Source: a virus. From it: 64,000 nucleotides of DNA. The DNA is taken from the IMG/VR virus record IMGVR_UViG_3300022562_000520, positions 1 through 64,000 of that record. One strand, given 5' to 3'. The notes under the pieces are model-generated. The model was not told the origin of the DNA. It saw only the letters and a list, made by a program, of their open reading frames with translations, and made no database searches. Of this stretch, positions 22,149 to 29,928 are shown in pieces. Within the stretch, counting starts at the first letter, position 1. Each line of letters starts with the position of its first letter. Made by a program: the position numbers and the translations under genes.

Positions 22149-23060
22149 ATGAAATACTTAGTCTTAGATATTAGCAACCTTCTATATCGTACATTCTATG
22201 CGAATAAAGGTGAAGATGATATTACACTTGCTGGTTTAGCACATCACCAAGCACTCCTTACATTAAACAAATATTACAGAGCGCATAAACCTGATAAAGT
22301 TGTCATGTGTTTTGACCGCAAAACTTGGCGTAAAGAATATACAAAATCTGAAAAGTGTATTTCAGGTAAATTATACAAGGGTAATCGCCGTCAAGATATG
22401 ACACCAAAAGAGCGCGAAAAGTATGAACTGTTTTTAGAACATTTAAGTGAATTTGAAGAACTAATGAATGTGCGTACAAGTGTTGTATGTCTCGCTGCGG
22501 ATGGTCTAGAAGCAGATGATCTAGCAGCAGGGTTTGTCCAAATGTATTCTGGTGATGATAACGAAATTGTTGTAATAAGCACAGATAAAGATTATATACA
22601 ATTACTCGGTTTTCCTAATGTTACACTTATCAATCCTGCGGATGATAAAGAGCGCAGCCTTGATAATTGGGGTGGTGATGCTGAATTGTTTATATTTGAA
22701 AAGTGTGTTCGTGGTGACGCCGGTGACAACGTACAATCTGCTTATCCGCGTGTTAGAACAACTAGAATCCAAAAAGCATATAATGATCCCTTAGAACGCG
22801 TTAATATGATGGAAGAGACATGGACAAACCATGAAGGAAAGGAAATGCGTGTTAAGGATGTTTTTAAAGAAAATCAATTATTGATGGACTTACGAAAACA
22901 ACCAGAAGAATATCGTAATTTAATTAAAGAAACAATTCTTAATGAAATGGAAGATCCCGGCACATATTCATATTTCCACTTTCTCAAATTTTTAGGAAAG
23001 TATGATATGAAAAAGTTGGCTGGTCAAGCCGAACAATTTGCGGAGATGCTAAGCAGGTGA
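22149..23060 (+). CDS. rnh: RNase H / 5'-3' exonuclease, T4 Rnh-like (FEN/PIN fold)
   Basis: Removes RNA primers from lagging-strand fragments. The acidic metal-site residues of the FEN family are visible in order: LDISNLLYR (Asp7), CFDRKTWRKEY (about 55-65), EADDLAAGF (about 120-128), STDKDYIQLL (about 142-151) and RGDAGDN (about 188-194), followed by a helix-hairpin-like SAYPRVRTTRIQKAY. At 303 residues it matches T4 RNase H (305). It ends with TGA one base before the stop codon of the convergent holin-like gene. Confidence 0.9.
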   Translation: MKYLVLDISNLLYRTFYANKGEDDITLAGLAHHQALLTLNKYYRAHKPDKVVMCFDRKTWRKEYTKSEKCISGKLYKGNRRQDMTPKEREKYELFLEHLSEFEELMNVRTSVVCLAADGLEADDLAAGFVQMYSGDDNEIVVISTDKDYIQLLGFPNVTLINPADDKERSLDNWGGDAELFIFEKCVRGDAGDNVQSAYPRVRTTRIQKAYNDPLERVNMMEETWTNHEGKEMRVKDVFKENQLLMDLRKQPEEYRNLIKETILNEMEDPGTYSYFHFLKFLGKYDMKKLAGQAEQFAEMLSR

Positions 23061-23072
23061 TTACTCACCTGC
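23053..23072. terminator. Hairpin spanning both stop codons of a convergent pair
   Basis: GCAGGTGA - TTAC - TCACCTGC forms an eight-base-pair stem. The left arm ends with the RNase H TGA, and the holin-like TAA (as TTA) is in the loop. There is no T-run, so termination may be partial or the hairpin may shield both mRNA ends. Confidence 0.65.
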
Positions 23073-23420
23073 GTGGTCATCTACTTTTGGTTTAGGGGCA
23101 TCTTCTTTTTTATTACCCCAAAATGTAAATCCATTCCATTTTTTACCTGTAGAAGTATATAGTCCGAAAACAGCGGCAGAAATACCAACAACAGCTGTAA
23201 CCAATGCGGCGTGTTGTGTGGTAGGTGCCTGAACAATACAATCTAATGTATTTTGCGAAACACATTTGTCGATGAGGTGTGGTTCTAATGCCATATACCA
23301 CATTACTACTTTGTATAACATCCAGCAGTATAAACCTACTAAGGCACGTGGAACAATGCGCCATGCATCAAGCATTTCGGCCAATGCAAGGTGAATTTGA
23401 CGAAATCTATCTATATCCAT
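23061..23420 (-). CDS. Small membrane protein, putative holin
   Basis: A 119-residue protein with two hydrophobic segments: about 22-42 (IVPRALVGLYCWMLYKVVMWYM) and about 72-89 (AALVTAVVGISAAVFGLYTS), followed by a charged C-terminal tail with Lys/Asp. The 'QAALV...VG..AA.FGLY' pattern recurs in small proteins of T4-superfamily phages often called holin-like. A role in lysis is inferred from size and topology only. A GGAGG ribosome binding site precedes the ATG, and a late-like AATAAATA (23447-23454) lies upstream. Confidence 0.65.
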   Translation of the reverse strand: MDIDRFRQIHLALAEMLDAWRIVPRALVGLYCWMLYKVVMWYMALEPHLIDKCVSQNTLDCIVQAPTTQHAALVTAVVGISAAVFGLYTSTGKKWNGFTFWGNKKEDAPKPKVDDHAGE

Positions 23421-23440
23421 AATTACCTCCTTGTAATCAT

Positions 23441-23454
23441 GATAAATATTTATT
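23441..23454. promoter_or_regulatory. Overlapping divergent late-promoter boxes
   Basis: GATAAATA (plus, 23441-23448) points to the PAAR gene. AATAAATA (minus, 23454-23447) points to the holin-like gene. Both differ by one base from the T4 late consensus TATAAATA. Confidence 0.55.
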
Positions 23455-23483
23455 ATTGAATAGGTTAATTTTTGGAGAAATGA

Positions 23484-23798
23484 ATGAGTTCAGCAGTGGC
23501 AAGGATAGGTGATCCAATTTCCTGTGGAGATACCATAGCCCAAGGTAGCGGTGACGTATTTGTTAATAATATACCGGCCGTAAGATTGGGGGATATGACT
23601 ATAGGACATACACCCCCAGGGCACACCCTATATCCACCTACGCCAATTATTAATGGTTCGGGATCTGTTTTTGTTAATAATCTCCCACTGGCGCGTTTTG
23701 GCGATGCCATTGCTACACATACTGATCCTGGTCATCCATCATCACATCCACACGCAGGAACTATTAGTGTTGGTTCTAGTGATGTCTTTTCGGGGTAA
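23484..23798 (+). CDS. PAAR-domain spike-tip protein
   Basis: The whole 104-residue protein is a PAAR repeat domain: ARIGDPISCGDTIAQGSGDVFVNNIPAVRLGD and, after a His-rich loop (GHTPPGHTLYP), a second half GSGSVFVNNLPLARFGD...HTDPGHPSSHPH. The conserved His/Cys would bind one metal ion at the point of a cone. PAAR proteins sharpen the central β-helix spike of contractile tails (T4 gp5.4). The gp5 homologue that it should cap is encoded at 45.1-46.6 kb. Confidence 0.93.
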   Translation: MSSAVARIGDPISCGDTIAQGSGDVFVNNIPAVRLGDMTIGHTPPGHTLYPPTPIINGSGSVFVNNLPLARFGDAIATHTDPGHPSSHPHAGTISVGSSDVFSG

Positions 23799-23801
23799 AA
23801 T

Positions 23802-24725
23802 ATGGGCGTTTGTGTACCTAAACAAAATTATTGCTATGAAAGTACTAACGGGGTAAAAGGATTTATACCAGATTTTACCGCAGGAACAGAAATCTGTGTA
23901 TTACCAGAATTTAATGAATATCGTGCTAGAAATATATTAGGCGGCGAACTATTTAGGAGTGTAAACGGTGGTACTAGTGCCAACAATATATCAATAACTT
24001 GTAGTTTTAAATATTGGAATGGTAGTACATGGGTTGATACAACCGAATCTACATATGCTGCTGCACGCGATGCATTATATACTACACCCACAATTAATAA
24101 TACTACTTTTTTTATCCAAGTAACATTAACAGTTGATGACGGTATTAATACCCCCGATATCTACACGTCTTGTCAATATCAAGTTTATTACGCTGGTGCT
24201 GGATCACCATTGACGGGTGCATGGGAGTGGAAACGTAATGCAGTTCACGATGAAAGTTATTTGCCTTCACTACCATCATCATATCCTGATAATGTTGATT
24301 ATACTGTAGGTTTTCGTAACCAATTAGTATCTAGTACAATCGCAACACTTCCTGATATTGACATTCAAACAATAGGTATTGGTTCACCAGATGGCTGGGA
24401 TTCTTCCATTTACGATCCAGACCATATAGCGAGTTTCACAAATTCTAATCTAACAGGTGGCAGCGGACCACCAGACTTACCTACTAGTGCTATACGAACT
24501 GGCCCAGCTATATCTATGATTTATATCCGTAATAGTGATGCAACCGTCGATGGTTCAATACTTACTATTGATACCGTTAAGGTGTGGGATAGTTATGTAG
24601 GTACTGGTGCGTGGGTTTCACGTACAGGTTCACCGACATCTGATGGAAATAGATGTATAGATAATAGCGATCCGCTCAATCCTGTTTATTCTGATGGCTC
24701 ACCTCAATTACCTATTACTTGTTAA
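23802..24725 (+). CDS. Hypothetical β-rich virion protein with GSP tripeptides (307 aa)
   Basis: Not recognised. It starts three bases after the PAAR stop, so the two are coupled. The sequence is Thr/Ser/Asn/Tyr-rich and β-strand-like throughout, with paired Cys in the N- and C-terminal parts. It carries four GSP tripeptides (GAGSPLTG, IGIGSPDG, RTGSPTSD, SDGSPQLP) like the fibre and peripheral baseplate proteins, which supports a structural, surface-exposed role. It could be a spike- or fibre-associated protein. Confidence 0.7.
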   Translation: MGVCVPKQNYCYESTNGVKGFIPDFTAGTEICVLPEFNEYRARNILGGELFRSVNGGTSANNISITCSFKYWNGSTWVDTTESTYAAARDALYTTPTINNTTFFIQVTLTVDDGINTPDIYTSCQYQVYYAGAGSPLTGAWEWKRNAVHDESYLPSLPSSYPDNVDYTVGFRNQLVSSTIATLPDIDIQTIGIGSPDGWDSSIYDPDHIASFTNSNLTGGSGPPDLPTSAIRTGPAISMIYIRNSDATVDGSILTIDTVKVWDSYVGTGAWVSRTGSPTSDGNRCIDNSDPLNPVYSDGSPQLPITC

Positions 24726-24801
24726 AATCGATTGGTAACTCCCCAAAAATCGCTGCTAAATAATATTAGAAATTTAGCTTTTTTCACTAAGGAGATGTAT
24801 A

Positions 24802-25230
24802 ATGGCTATAACAAAAAGACAGGGTGGTTTCCCACACGTTTACTGGATTGATTTAAAAGGAAATGGCGTATTAACAGAATGTGCCGTTTTAAAAACTGAT
24901 GGTTTTGGTAATACTTACTATATTGAACTTCCAATGTTAGATGGAATTGACAAAAACCGCATAGCGCGTATCGTACGTAATCGTAATGCGCCTAACTTCG
25001 CACTTTGGGATCTTATGAGCCAAGTTACTCTTAATAATGGTCTTAATGCACTAGATTATTTCCATCAATTGGTTAAAATTATCACACCAGAAGGTGTTAT
25101 ATTGAATCCACGTGCTGGTGAAGTTGGTACTGGTAAAGTAGATACTAATGTAACAAATAACGAAATGACACCTGCACAAAAACGTGCTGAAACGATTGCT
25201 AAGAAAAGAGCAGACGTTGAAACACAATAA
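24802..25230 (+). CDS. Conserved-looking hypothetical protein (142 aa)
   Basis: Function not recognised. The first 100 residues look like a compact, conserved domain (GGFPHVYWIDLKGNG..., DKNRIARIVRNRNAPNFALWDLMSQVTLNNGLNALDYFHQLVKI). The C-terminus is a basic, alanine-rich helix (PAQKRAETIAKKRADVE). AAGGAG precedes the ATG. It is followed by a strong terminator between convergent genes. Position next to the tail genes and a late-like CTAAATAA upstream suggest late expression. Confidence 0.7.
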   Translation: MAITKRQGGFPHVYWIDLKGNGVLTECAVLKTDGFGNTYYIELPMLDGIDKNRIARIVRNRNAPNFALWDLMSQVTLNNGLNALDYFHQLVKIITPEGVILNPRAGEVGTGKVDTNVTNNEMTPAQKRAETIAKKRADVETQ

Positions 25231-25249
25231 AATAACTATAGTAAAAACT

Positions 25250-25276
25250 AAAAAACCCGCTTAATGCGGGTTTTTT
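25250..25276. terminator. Bidirectional terminator hairpin
   Basis: AAAAAACCCGC - TTAAT - GCGGGTTTTTT: an 11-base-pair stem with A/T tails on both sides, between the convergent 142-aa and 398-aa genes. Confidence 0.92.
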
Positions 25277-25300
25277 ATTATATAAAAAAATTAATAAGTA

Positions 25301-26497
25301 TTATATTTGTGTTCTTGCTACAGATATTGTAAGTGTATATGTAATAGTAAGAGTTCTATTAGCGGCTTTTAATACTGGCGCAAAAATTAAATGCGTAAGG
25401 AGTCTTTCTTGTTCTTTAGCAGAGTTAACAGGATTATTTTGTTCACCCTTATCATTACCATCTACCGCAGGTTGTATCGTACCACCTAAACCATCTGCGC
25501 CTGCAAACAAGTCTGTATAGGTTGTGCCTGCCGTTATTCTAACTTTTGAAGTTGAACCAGTAGTACCACTAGTGAAGCGTAAAAATCCATATGTTTGTGC
25601 ACCTTCGATAGAAGGATACGTACCAAATGTCGTATCTGTTATAGAAACCGTTGCGCCGCCTGGCATTGGTCCAGAAACACCCCATGCAAGACCCAAACCG
25701 GATGTTGCATTATTTAAAGCTTCACACAATTCACCATATGTAGGATAATCAGAAGGTGGTGTAAAACTAATTTCGGTTGCAGGATCGCCATCGGTTACAG
25801 CTTGGTCAACTGTAATTTTAAAACTATATGTTTTTGTTGAAAGTAATGGTGTTTGATCTGTTGAAGATTTTTCACCAACGTCTAAATCGTTAACACCTGC
25901 GGAAGCAGAAGCTGGAAGACCAGAAGTAAAAAGTGCAATTTCATCAAAAGTGAAAGAACTATCTATATTATTTGATGTTTGGTCATTTGATAACTGGCCA
26001 GTAGGTTCATCTGGATTAAGAACGCATACAATTTCAACTTCTGAGGTTAAACCGAGTTCGCGACTGCGTACACCTGGTCCTGAAACGTGTTCTACAGAAT
26101 CTGGATCACCAGAAGCAACAGCACCACCGCCCGGACGGGTTCCAACGCGTGAATCTGCTGAACCCGGGTCAGTACCTATTAATGCATCACTATCATCAAC
26201 AACTTCTGAATATGTTTCATTATATAAACGTGATTCCCACGTCTGTGTATCAGGAGGTTGTCCATCGTTTGGTTTTTTAAATGAAATTGTATAGGCGGCG
26301 TCAATTTCTGTACCGCCATTACCAAATGCAAGTCTGTAAATTCTTGAATTATCTTCGTTAGCTAAAGCTCTTGCGATAACACGCGCCATATTTTGTGGAT
26401 GAACGGCGTTGTCTTTATCAACGAAAACAGTTCCAAGATCGTCTTCGATTTTGCAATGTCCGTGGACTTCCATTGGTAGGTTTAGTGTGTGCTGCAT
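25301..26497 (-). CDS. Putative virion structural protein (398 aa)
   Basis: Not assigned to a T4 gene. It is a β-rich, Thr/Ser/Gly-rich protein with a conserved-looking N-terminus (MEVHGHCKIEDDLGTVFVDKDNAVHPQNMARVIARALA), a flexible Gly/Pro/Asp-rich middle (about 105-150), and a β-rich C-terminal half ending TLTITYTLTISVAR. It has no GSP tripeptide, unlike the two giant genes upstream. It is the last large gene of the minus-strand tail block, with its own late box TATAAATA at 26519-26526, so it is probably made in quantity. Confidence 0.65.
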   Translation of the reverse strand: MQHTLNLPMEVHGHCKIEDDLGTVFVDKDNAVHPQNMARVIARALANEDNSRIYRLAFGNGGTEIDAAYTISFKKPNDGQPPDTQTWESRLYNETYSEVVDDSDALIGTDPGSADSRVGTRPGGGAVASGDPDSVEHVSGPGVRSRELGLTSEVEIVCVLNPDEPTGQLSNDQTSNNIDSSFTFDEIALFTSGLPASASAGVNDLDVGEKSSTDQTPLLSTKTYSFKITVDQAVTDGDPATEISFTPPSDYPTYGELCEALNNATSGLGLAWGVSGPMPGGATVSITDTTFGTYPSIEGAQTYGFLRFTSGTTGSTSKVRITAGTTYTDLFAGADGLGGTIQPAVDGNDKGEQNNPVNSAKEQERLLTHLIFAPVLKAANRTLTITYTLTISVARTQI

Positions 26498-26518
26498 TAA
26501 ATTAGCTCCTATTTCGTA

Positions 26519-26526
26519 TATTTATA
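26519..26526 (-). promoter_or_regulatory. T4-type late promoter
   Basis: Exact TATAAATA on the minus strand, 21 bases before the ATG of the 398-aa protein; GGAG follows as ribosome binding site. Confidence 0.8.
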
Positions 26527-26529
26527 AGC

Positions 26530-26787
26530 TTAACTATTACGAGAAAAGCTAGATGAATCGTTCCGTGTTATACGTCTAACACTTGTAGTTAATTGTTTTA
26601 TCATGTTATTAAATGCTACAGGTTCCACCATACATTTACCAAGATCGTACCTGTTAATAAATTCGTCATCGACATTGGTGAAGACAAAAGTGCCTTTATT
26701 TCCATTGATTTCAATGTCTATTAATTCGACATCGTTTAATCGCAAAACTGCTGCTAGGATGATGTCCGTCGTTCTAAAAGATTCCAT
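26530..26787 (-). CDS. Hypothetical small protein (85 aa)
   Basis: Not recognised. It contains a short domain (IILAAVLRLNDVELIDIEINGNKGTFVFTNVDDEFINRYDLGKCMVEP) with αββ character. AAGGAAAAC precedes the ATG. It lies between the two structural genes and is probably co-transcribed with them. CATAAATA, one base off the late consensus, lies just upstream. Confidence 0.65.
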   Translation of the reverse strand: MESFRTTDIILAAVLRLNDVELIDIEINGNKGTFVFTNVDDEFINRYDLGKCMVEPVAFNNMIKQLTTSVRRITRNDSSSFSRNS

Positions 26788-26822
26788 TTTGTTTTCCTTT
26801 TTTCATTATATTTATGTTAATA

Positions 26823-29800
26823 TCATATAGATTCTACCCAACCACCTGTAATACCAGTATTTGTTAGGGCTTCTATGGTCGTAATTGTTGTTCTTATACC
26901 ATCAAAAACTGGTGCAGATTCTACACTATAAACACCATCATTATTAGGAGAACCTAAAGAATGTGATATTTTGATAGTTTGTGCAGGAGAACCCCCTATA
27001 ATATCGGCTGTAGCATCACCATAAACGATTATAGAATTTGTTCCTGTTGCTATAATCATGTATTGGAACCACTGTTGAAACAGCGCTTTACCACTTTCAA
27101 TTGTGGGAGAACCGCCAAAAATACCAGTGTTTGGCAGCGTTCCTGCAATAGTTAATGCTACATGACTATTTGGCGATCCGTACATTTCCGCATCTAAAAT
27201 TGTATAATTTCCATCATAATTAGGCGAAGATATAGATCCAGTAATTTCAATGGTTGTGTCGGCTAGCGTTCTAACCTCTGGTGAGCCAGTAATAGGCGAA
27301 CCAGTAATAGGTTTAAATATATTATATACTTCACCAGTTGAGGTATCTGGAATATATATCTTGCTTATTTCTGGTGATGTTGATACTAATTGGGTTCCGT
27401 CTATGTAAAACTTGTAACCCTTTAACATATTAAAGTCTTCCGTTATAGAAGTATCTGCATCCCACGAACCTACAAAAGTATTGGTAGCAAGACCGCCATA
27501 ATTAAAGATTTTAGCTTCAATAAAATCATCTACACTTAATGCGGGAGTGATTATTTCAAACGTTGTTTCTGATAGTATATTAAATTCTGCGCGAGTACCA
27601 TTGACGAAAACCTCTATTAACGTTGGATCGGTAACACCAGGAGAACCTATTACTGGAATCGTTAATGAAGATAATATGTATGTTGTTTGTGCTACAGATG
27701 TTTCTGTTTCACCAGCAATAAAAGTTTCCGATCCAATATTAATTCTAGTTGAAGATGCTGGTATAAGTTCATTATAACCCGGGACTTTCGTATATTCAAG
27801 TATCCAACCAGTATCTAAATTATTTAAAGTTGATGGCACAGGATAGCTTAAACTATTTCTATCATAATACTGATAAACTGTTCTATAATACATGTATCCT
27901 GTTGTAGTATCATTCCAATAAATTTTATTTAATGGCACTTCCTTCCAACCTATAGATGGTGAACCAGGTAACAACATTGTATATAATTTCAATGTACCAG
28001 GACCATTAGGGCTACCTGTATTTGAAGCTGTATCAAACCATAAATCATCTTCTACTGGGGAAACGGGTTCTGTTGCAGAAACTGTAACAGTGGGTGCAGT
28101 TGTAGAAAAAATAGTTAATGGAAGATCATAACCAAGGGCACCTATACTGTTTCCATGTGCTATAATATCATCAGAAGCCCAAACACCATGTCCATTAATA
28201 TAAAGTTTATCACGTATGGCTACTTTAACATAAGTTTCTGGTACAACATCACACAGCTGTGGTGTTTCGCCAAATCCCGGCGTTGCATATGTCAAACTAC
28301 CGCCCACAAATTCATGTATTTCACCAGTTGCATCAGTAGTATCAATGCGCTCATTGATATAAATTTTGGTTAGATTAGTAGAAGCATTATATGAAGTACT
28401 ATTAACTGTATAAAATCCATCGTTTCGTACTGAAGAAATAACATTAAATGCTGAATTCATTGGAAATATTTTAGTATAATCTCCAGATACTACAAATGCA
28501 TTTTCGGGTTCTATTGGAGAACCACCCTTTGCTATTACACCAATTACTAATTTTCCACGCTGATGGTTTATTATATCTTCAATAACACGAATTTGTGTTT
28601 CACCATTTTTAAACTTTGAACCAAGAACGGTATATTTACCTTTATATTTTCCAGTATTAACCAATAAGGTTATACCTTGTTTGAAGAAATCACTATAATC
28701 ACCATCTACTATAAACACGTTAGATGGTATATCAAATTTTACATAACCATTTATATTTGGATCATGAATGCTTGCTACACCGATTCTTGTAGCATAATCA
28801 CTTATCAATGGTTCAAAAATATATTGAATGTCAGTTATAATATAAGTGGTATTATTATCTGTAGAACCTGTGACTGTTATCTCATCACCAACAAAAACAT
28901 TACTATTTTCATAATTACCCTCTACTACAAAATATGTAGGTGATCCTTGTGAAAGGTTAACAATAGGTGCATATACGGTACCTTCATCTGGTTTTTGCAA
29001 CAGACTTTCTGGTGCTGTAGCATTAAAATATCGTAACGCATTACTGTATCCTAGCACACGATTGTAATTAAGATTACCAATACCAACGACCGATACATAT
29101 TTTTGATTTGCATCTGGATTTTCCGCCGGTGGGGTAAATGACATGCCTGTTATATAAACAGTAGTATAGGAACTAATAATACTAGTACCTTCCGTATAAG
29201 TTACATTTGTAGAAGCAAAACTACCAGTGTTATTGTCATCTATTAATTTTACAAATCCACCTGCTATATTTGAACGTATAATTTGATTTTCTACGGGGAT
29301 TCGCGTTGCTACTTGTTCAGGAGAACCAAATGTTACTACGGTTGCACCCGATGGTGAACCTGTAGGACCTTTAACAATATATGCACCATCATTGTCATCG
29401 GAATCTGTTACAAAGAAGATTGTACCTTCTGAAAATAATGCTGTTCTATCACCCAATACATAAAATTCACTACCAGAATATGCTGGTGATCCAGCACCTG
29501 GTGTGGCCATAACAATACCATCTTTTGTATAGCTTGTTATTCTAAAAATTATATTATTGCTTGGTGAAAAGAACGCACGTTGATCACCTACAAGTACAAA
29601 CGAGTTACTAGTAAATGAAGGAAAGCTAGTTATAGTTTGACCTGGGTCTGGTGAAACTATTGGAAATACGTCTGGACTATCAAATCCAAGAGTACCAAAT
29701 CCATCATCTAAACAGTCGTCTGGTGTAATAGAAGAACCATATACCATGTCTATATCAAATAAAAACTTTTCGAGCATAGTAACATCAATAAGTTCAATAC

Positions 29801-29912
29801 CAACGTATTCAACTAAAGATTCTATTACTTTTGTATGATACGGTTTAATGTCTTCTATGTAATCTATAAGACCTTGAACCGGATCCAAATTTTTAATGCT
29901 ACTTGATGCCAT
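26823..29912 (-). CDS. Large baseplate/tail structural protein (1029 aa) with repeated β-domains
   Basis: The N-terminus (LDPVQGLIDYIEDIKPYHTKVIESLVEYV) is a helical attachment region of a kind seen in large phage baseplate proteins. After it comes a chain of similar β-domains of about 45-50 residues, each opening 'V.GDYT.FF..G..' and containing '.N.G.Y.V....Y....T.I.V' (LVGDQRAFF, VLGDRTALF, VDGDYSDFF, VSGDYTKIF). It has 14 GSP tripeptides. Its position after the gp6- and gp7-position genes corresponds to T4 gp8 or beyond, but no direct similarity to gp8 is seen. It is probably a peripheral baseplate component that holds fibres. Confidence 0.7.
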   Translation of the reverse strand: MASSSIKNLDPVQGLIDYIEDIKPYHTKVIESLVEYVGIELIDVTMLEKFLFDIDMVYGSSITPDDCLDDGFGTLGFDSPDVFPIVSPDPGQTITSFPSFTSNSFVLVGDQRAFFSPSNNIIFRITSYTKDGIVMATPGAGSPAYSGSEFYVLGDRTALFSEGTIFFVTDSDDNDGAYIVKGPTGSPSGATVVTFGSPEQVATRIPVENQIIRSNIAGGFVKLIDDNNTGSFASTNVTYTEGTSIISSYTTVYITGMSFTPPAENPDANQKYVSVVGIGNLNYNRVLGYSNALRYFNATAPESLLQKPDEGTVYAPIVNLSQGSPTYFVVEGNYENSNVFVGDEITVTGSTDNNTTYIITDIQYIFEPLISDYATRIGVASIHDPNINGYVKFDIPSNVFIVDGDYSDFFKQGITLLVNTGKYKGKYTVLGSKFKNGETQIRVIEDIINHQRGKLVIGVIAKGGSPIEPENAFVVSGDYTKIFPMNSAFNVISSVRNDGFYTVNSTSYNASTNLTKIYINERIDTTDATGEIHEFVGGSLTYATPGFGETPQLCDVVPETYVKVAIRDKLYINGHGVWASDDIIAHGNSIGALGYDLPLTIFSTTAPTVTVSATEPVSPVEDDLWFDTASNTGSPNGPGTLKLYTMLLPGSPSIGWKEVPLNKIYWNDTTTGYMYYRTVYQYYDRNSLSYPVPSTLNNLDTGWILEYTKVPGYNELIPASSTRINIGSETFIAGETETSVAQTTYILSSLTIPVIGSPGVTDPTLIEVFVNGTRAEFNILSETTFEIITPALSVDDFIEAKIFNYGGLATNTFVGSWDADTSITEDFNMLKGYKFYIDGTQLVSTSPEISKIYIPDTSTGEVYNIFKPITGSPITGSPEVRTLADTTIEITGSISSPNYDGNYTILDAEMYGSPNSHVALTIAGTLPNTGIFGGSPTIESGKALFQQWFQYMIIATGTNSIIVYGDATADIIGGSPAQTIKISHSLGSPNNDGVYSVESAPVFDGIRTTITTIEALTNTGITGGWVESI

Positions 29913-29928
29913 TTATATCGCCTTATAA

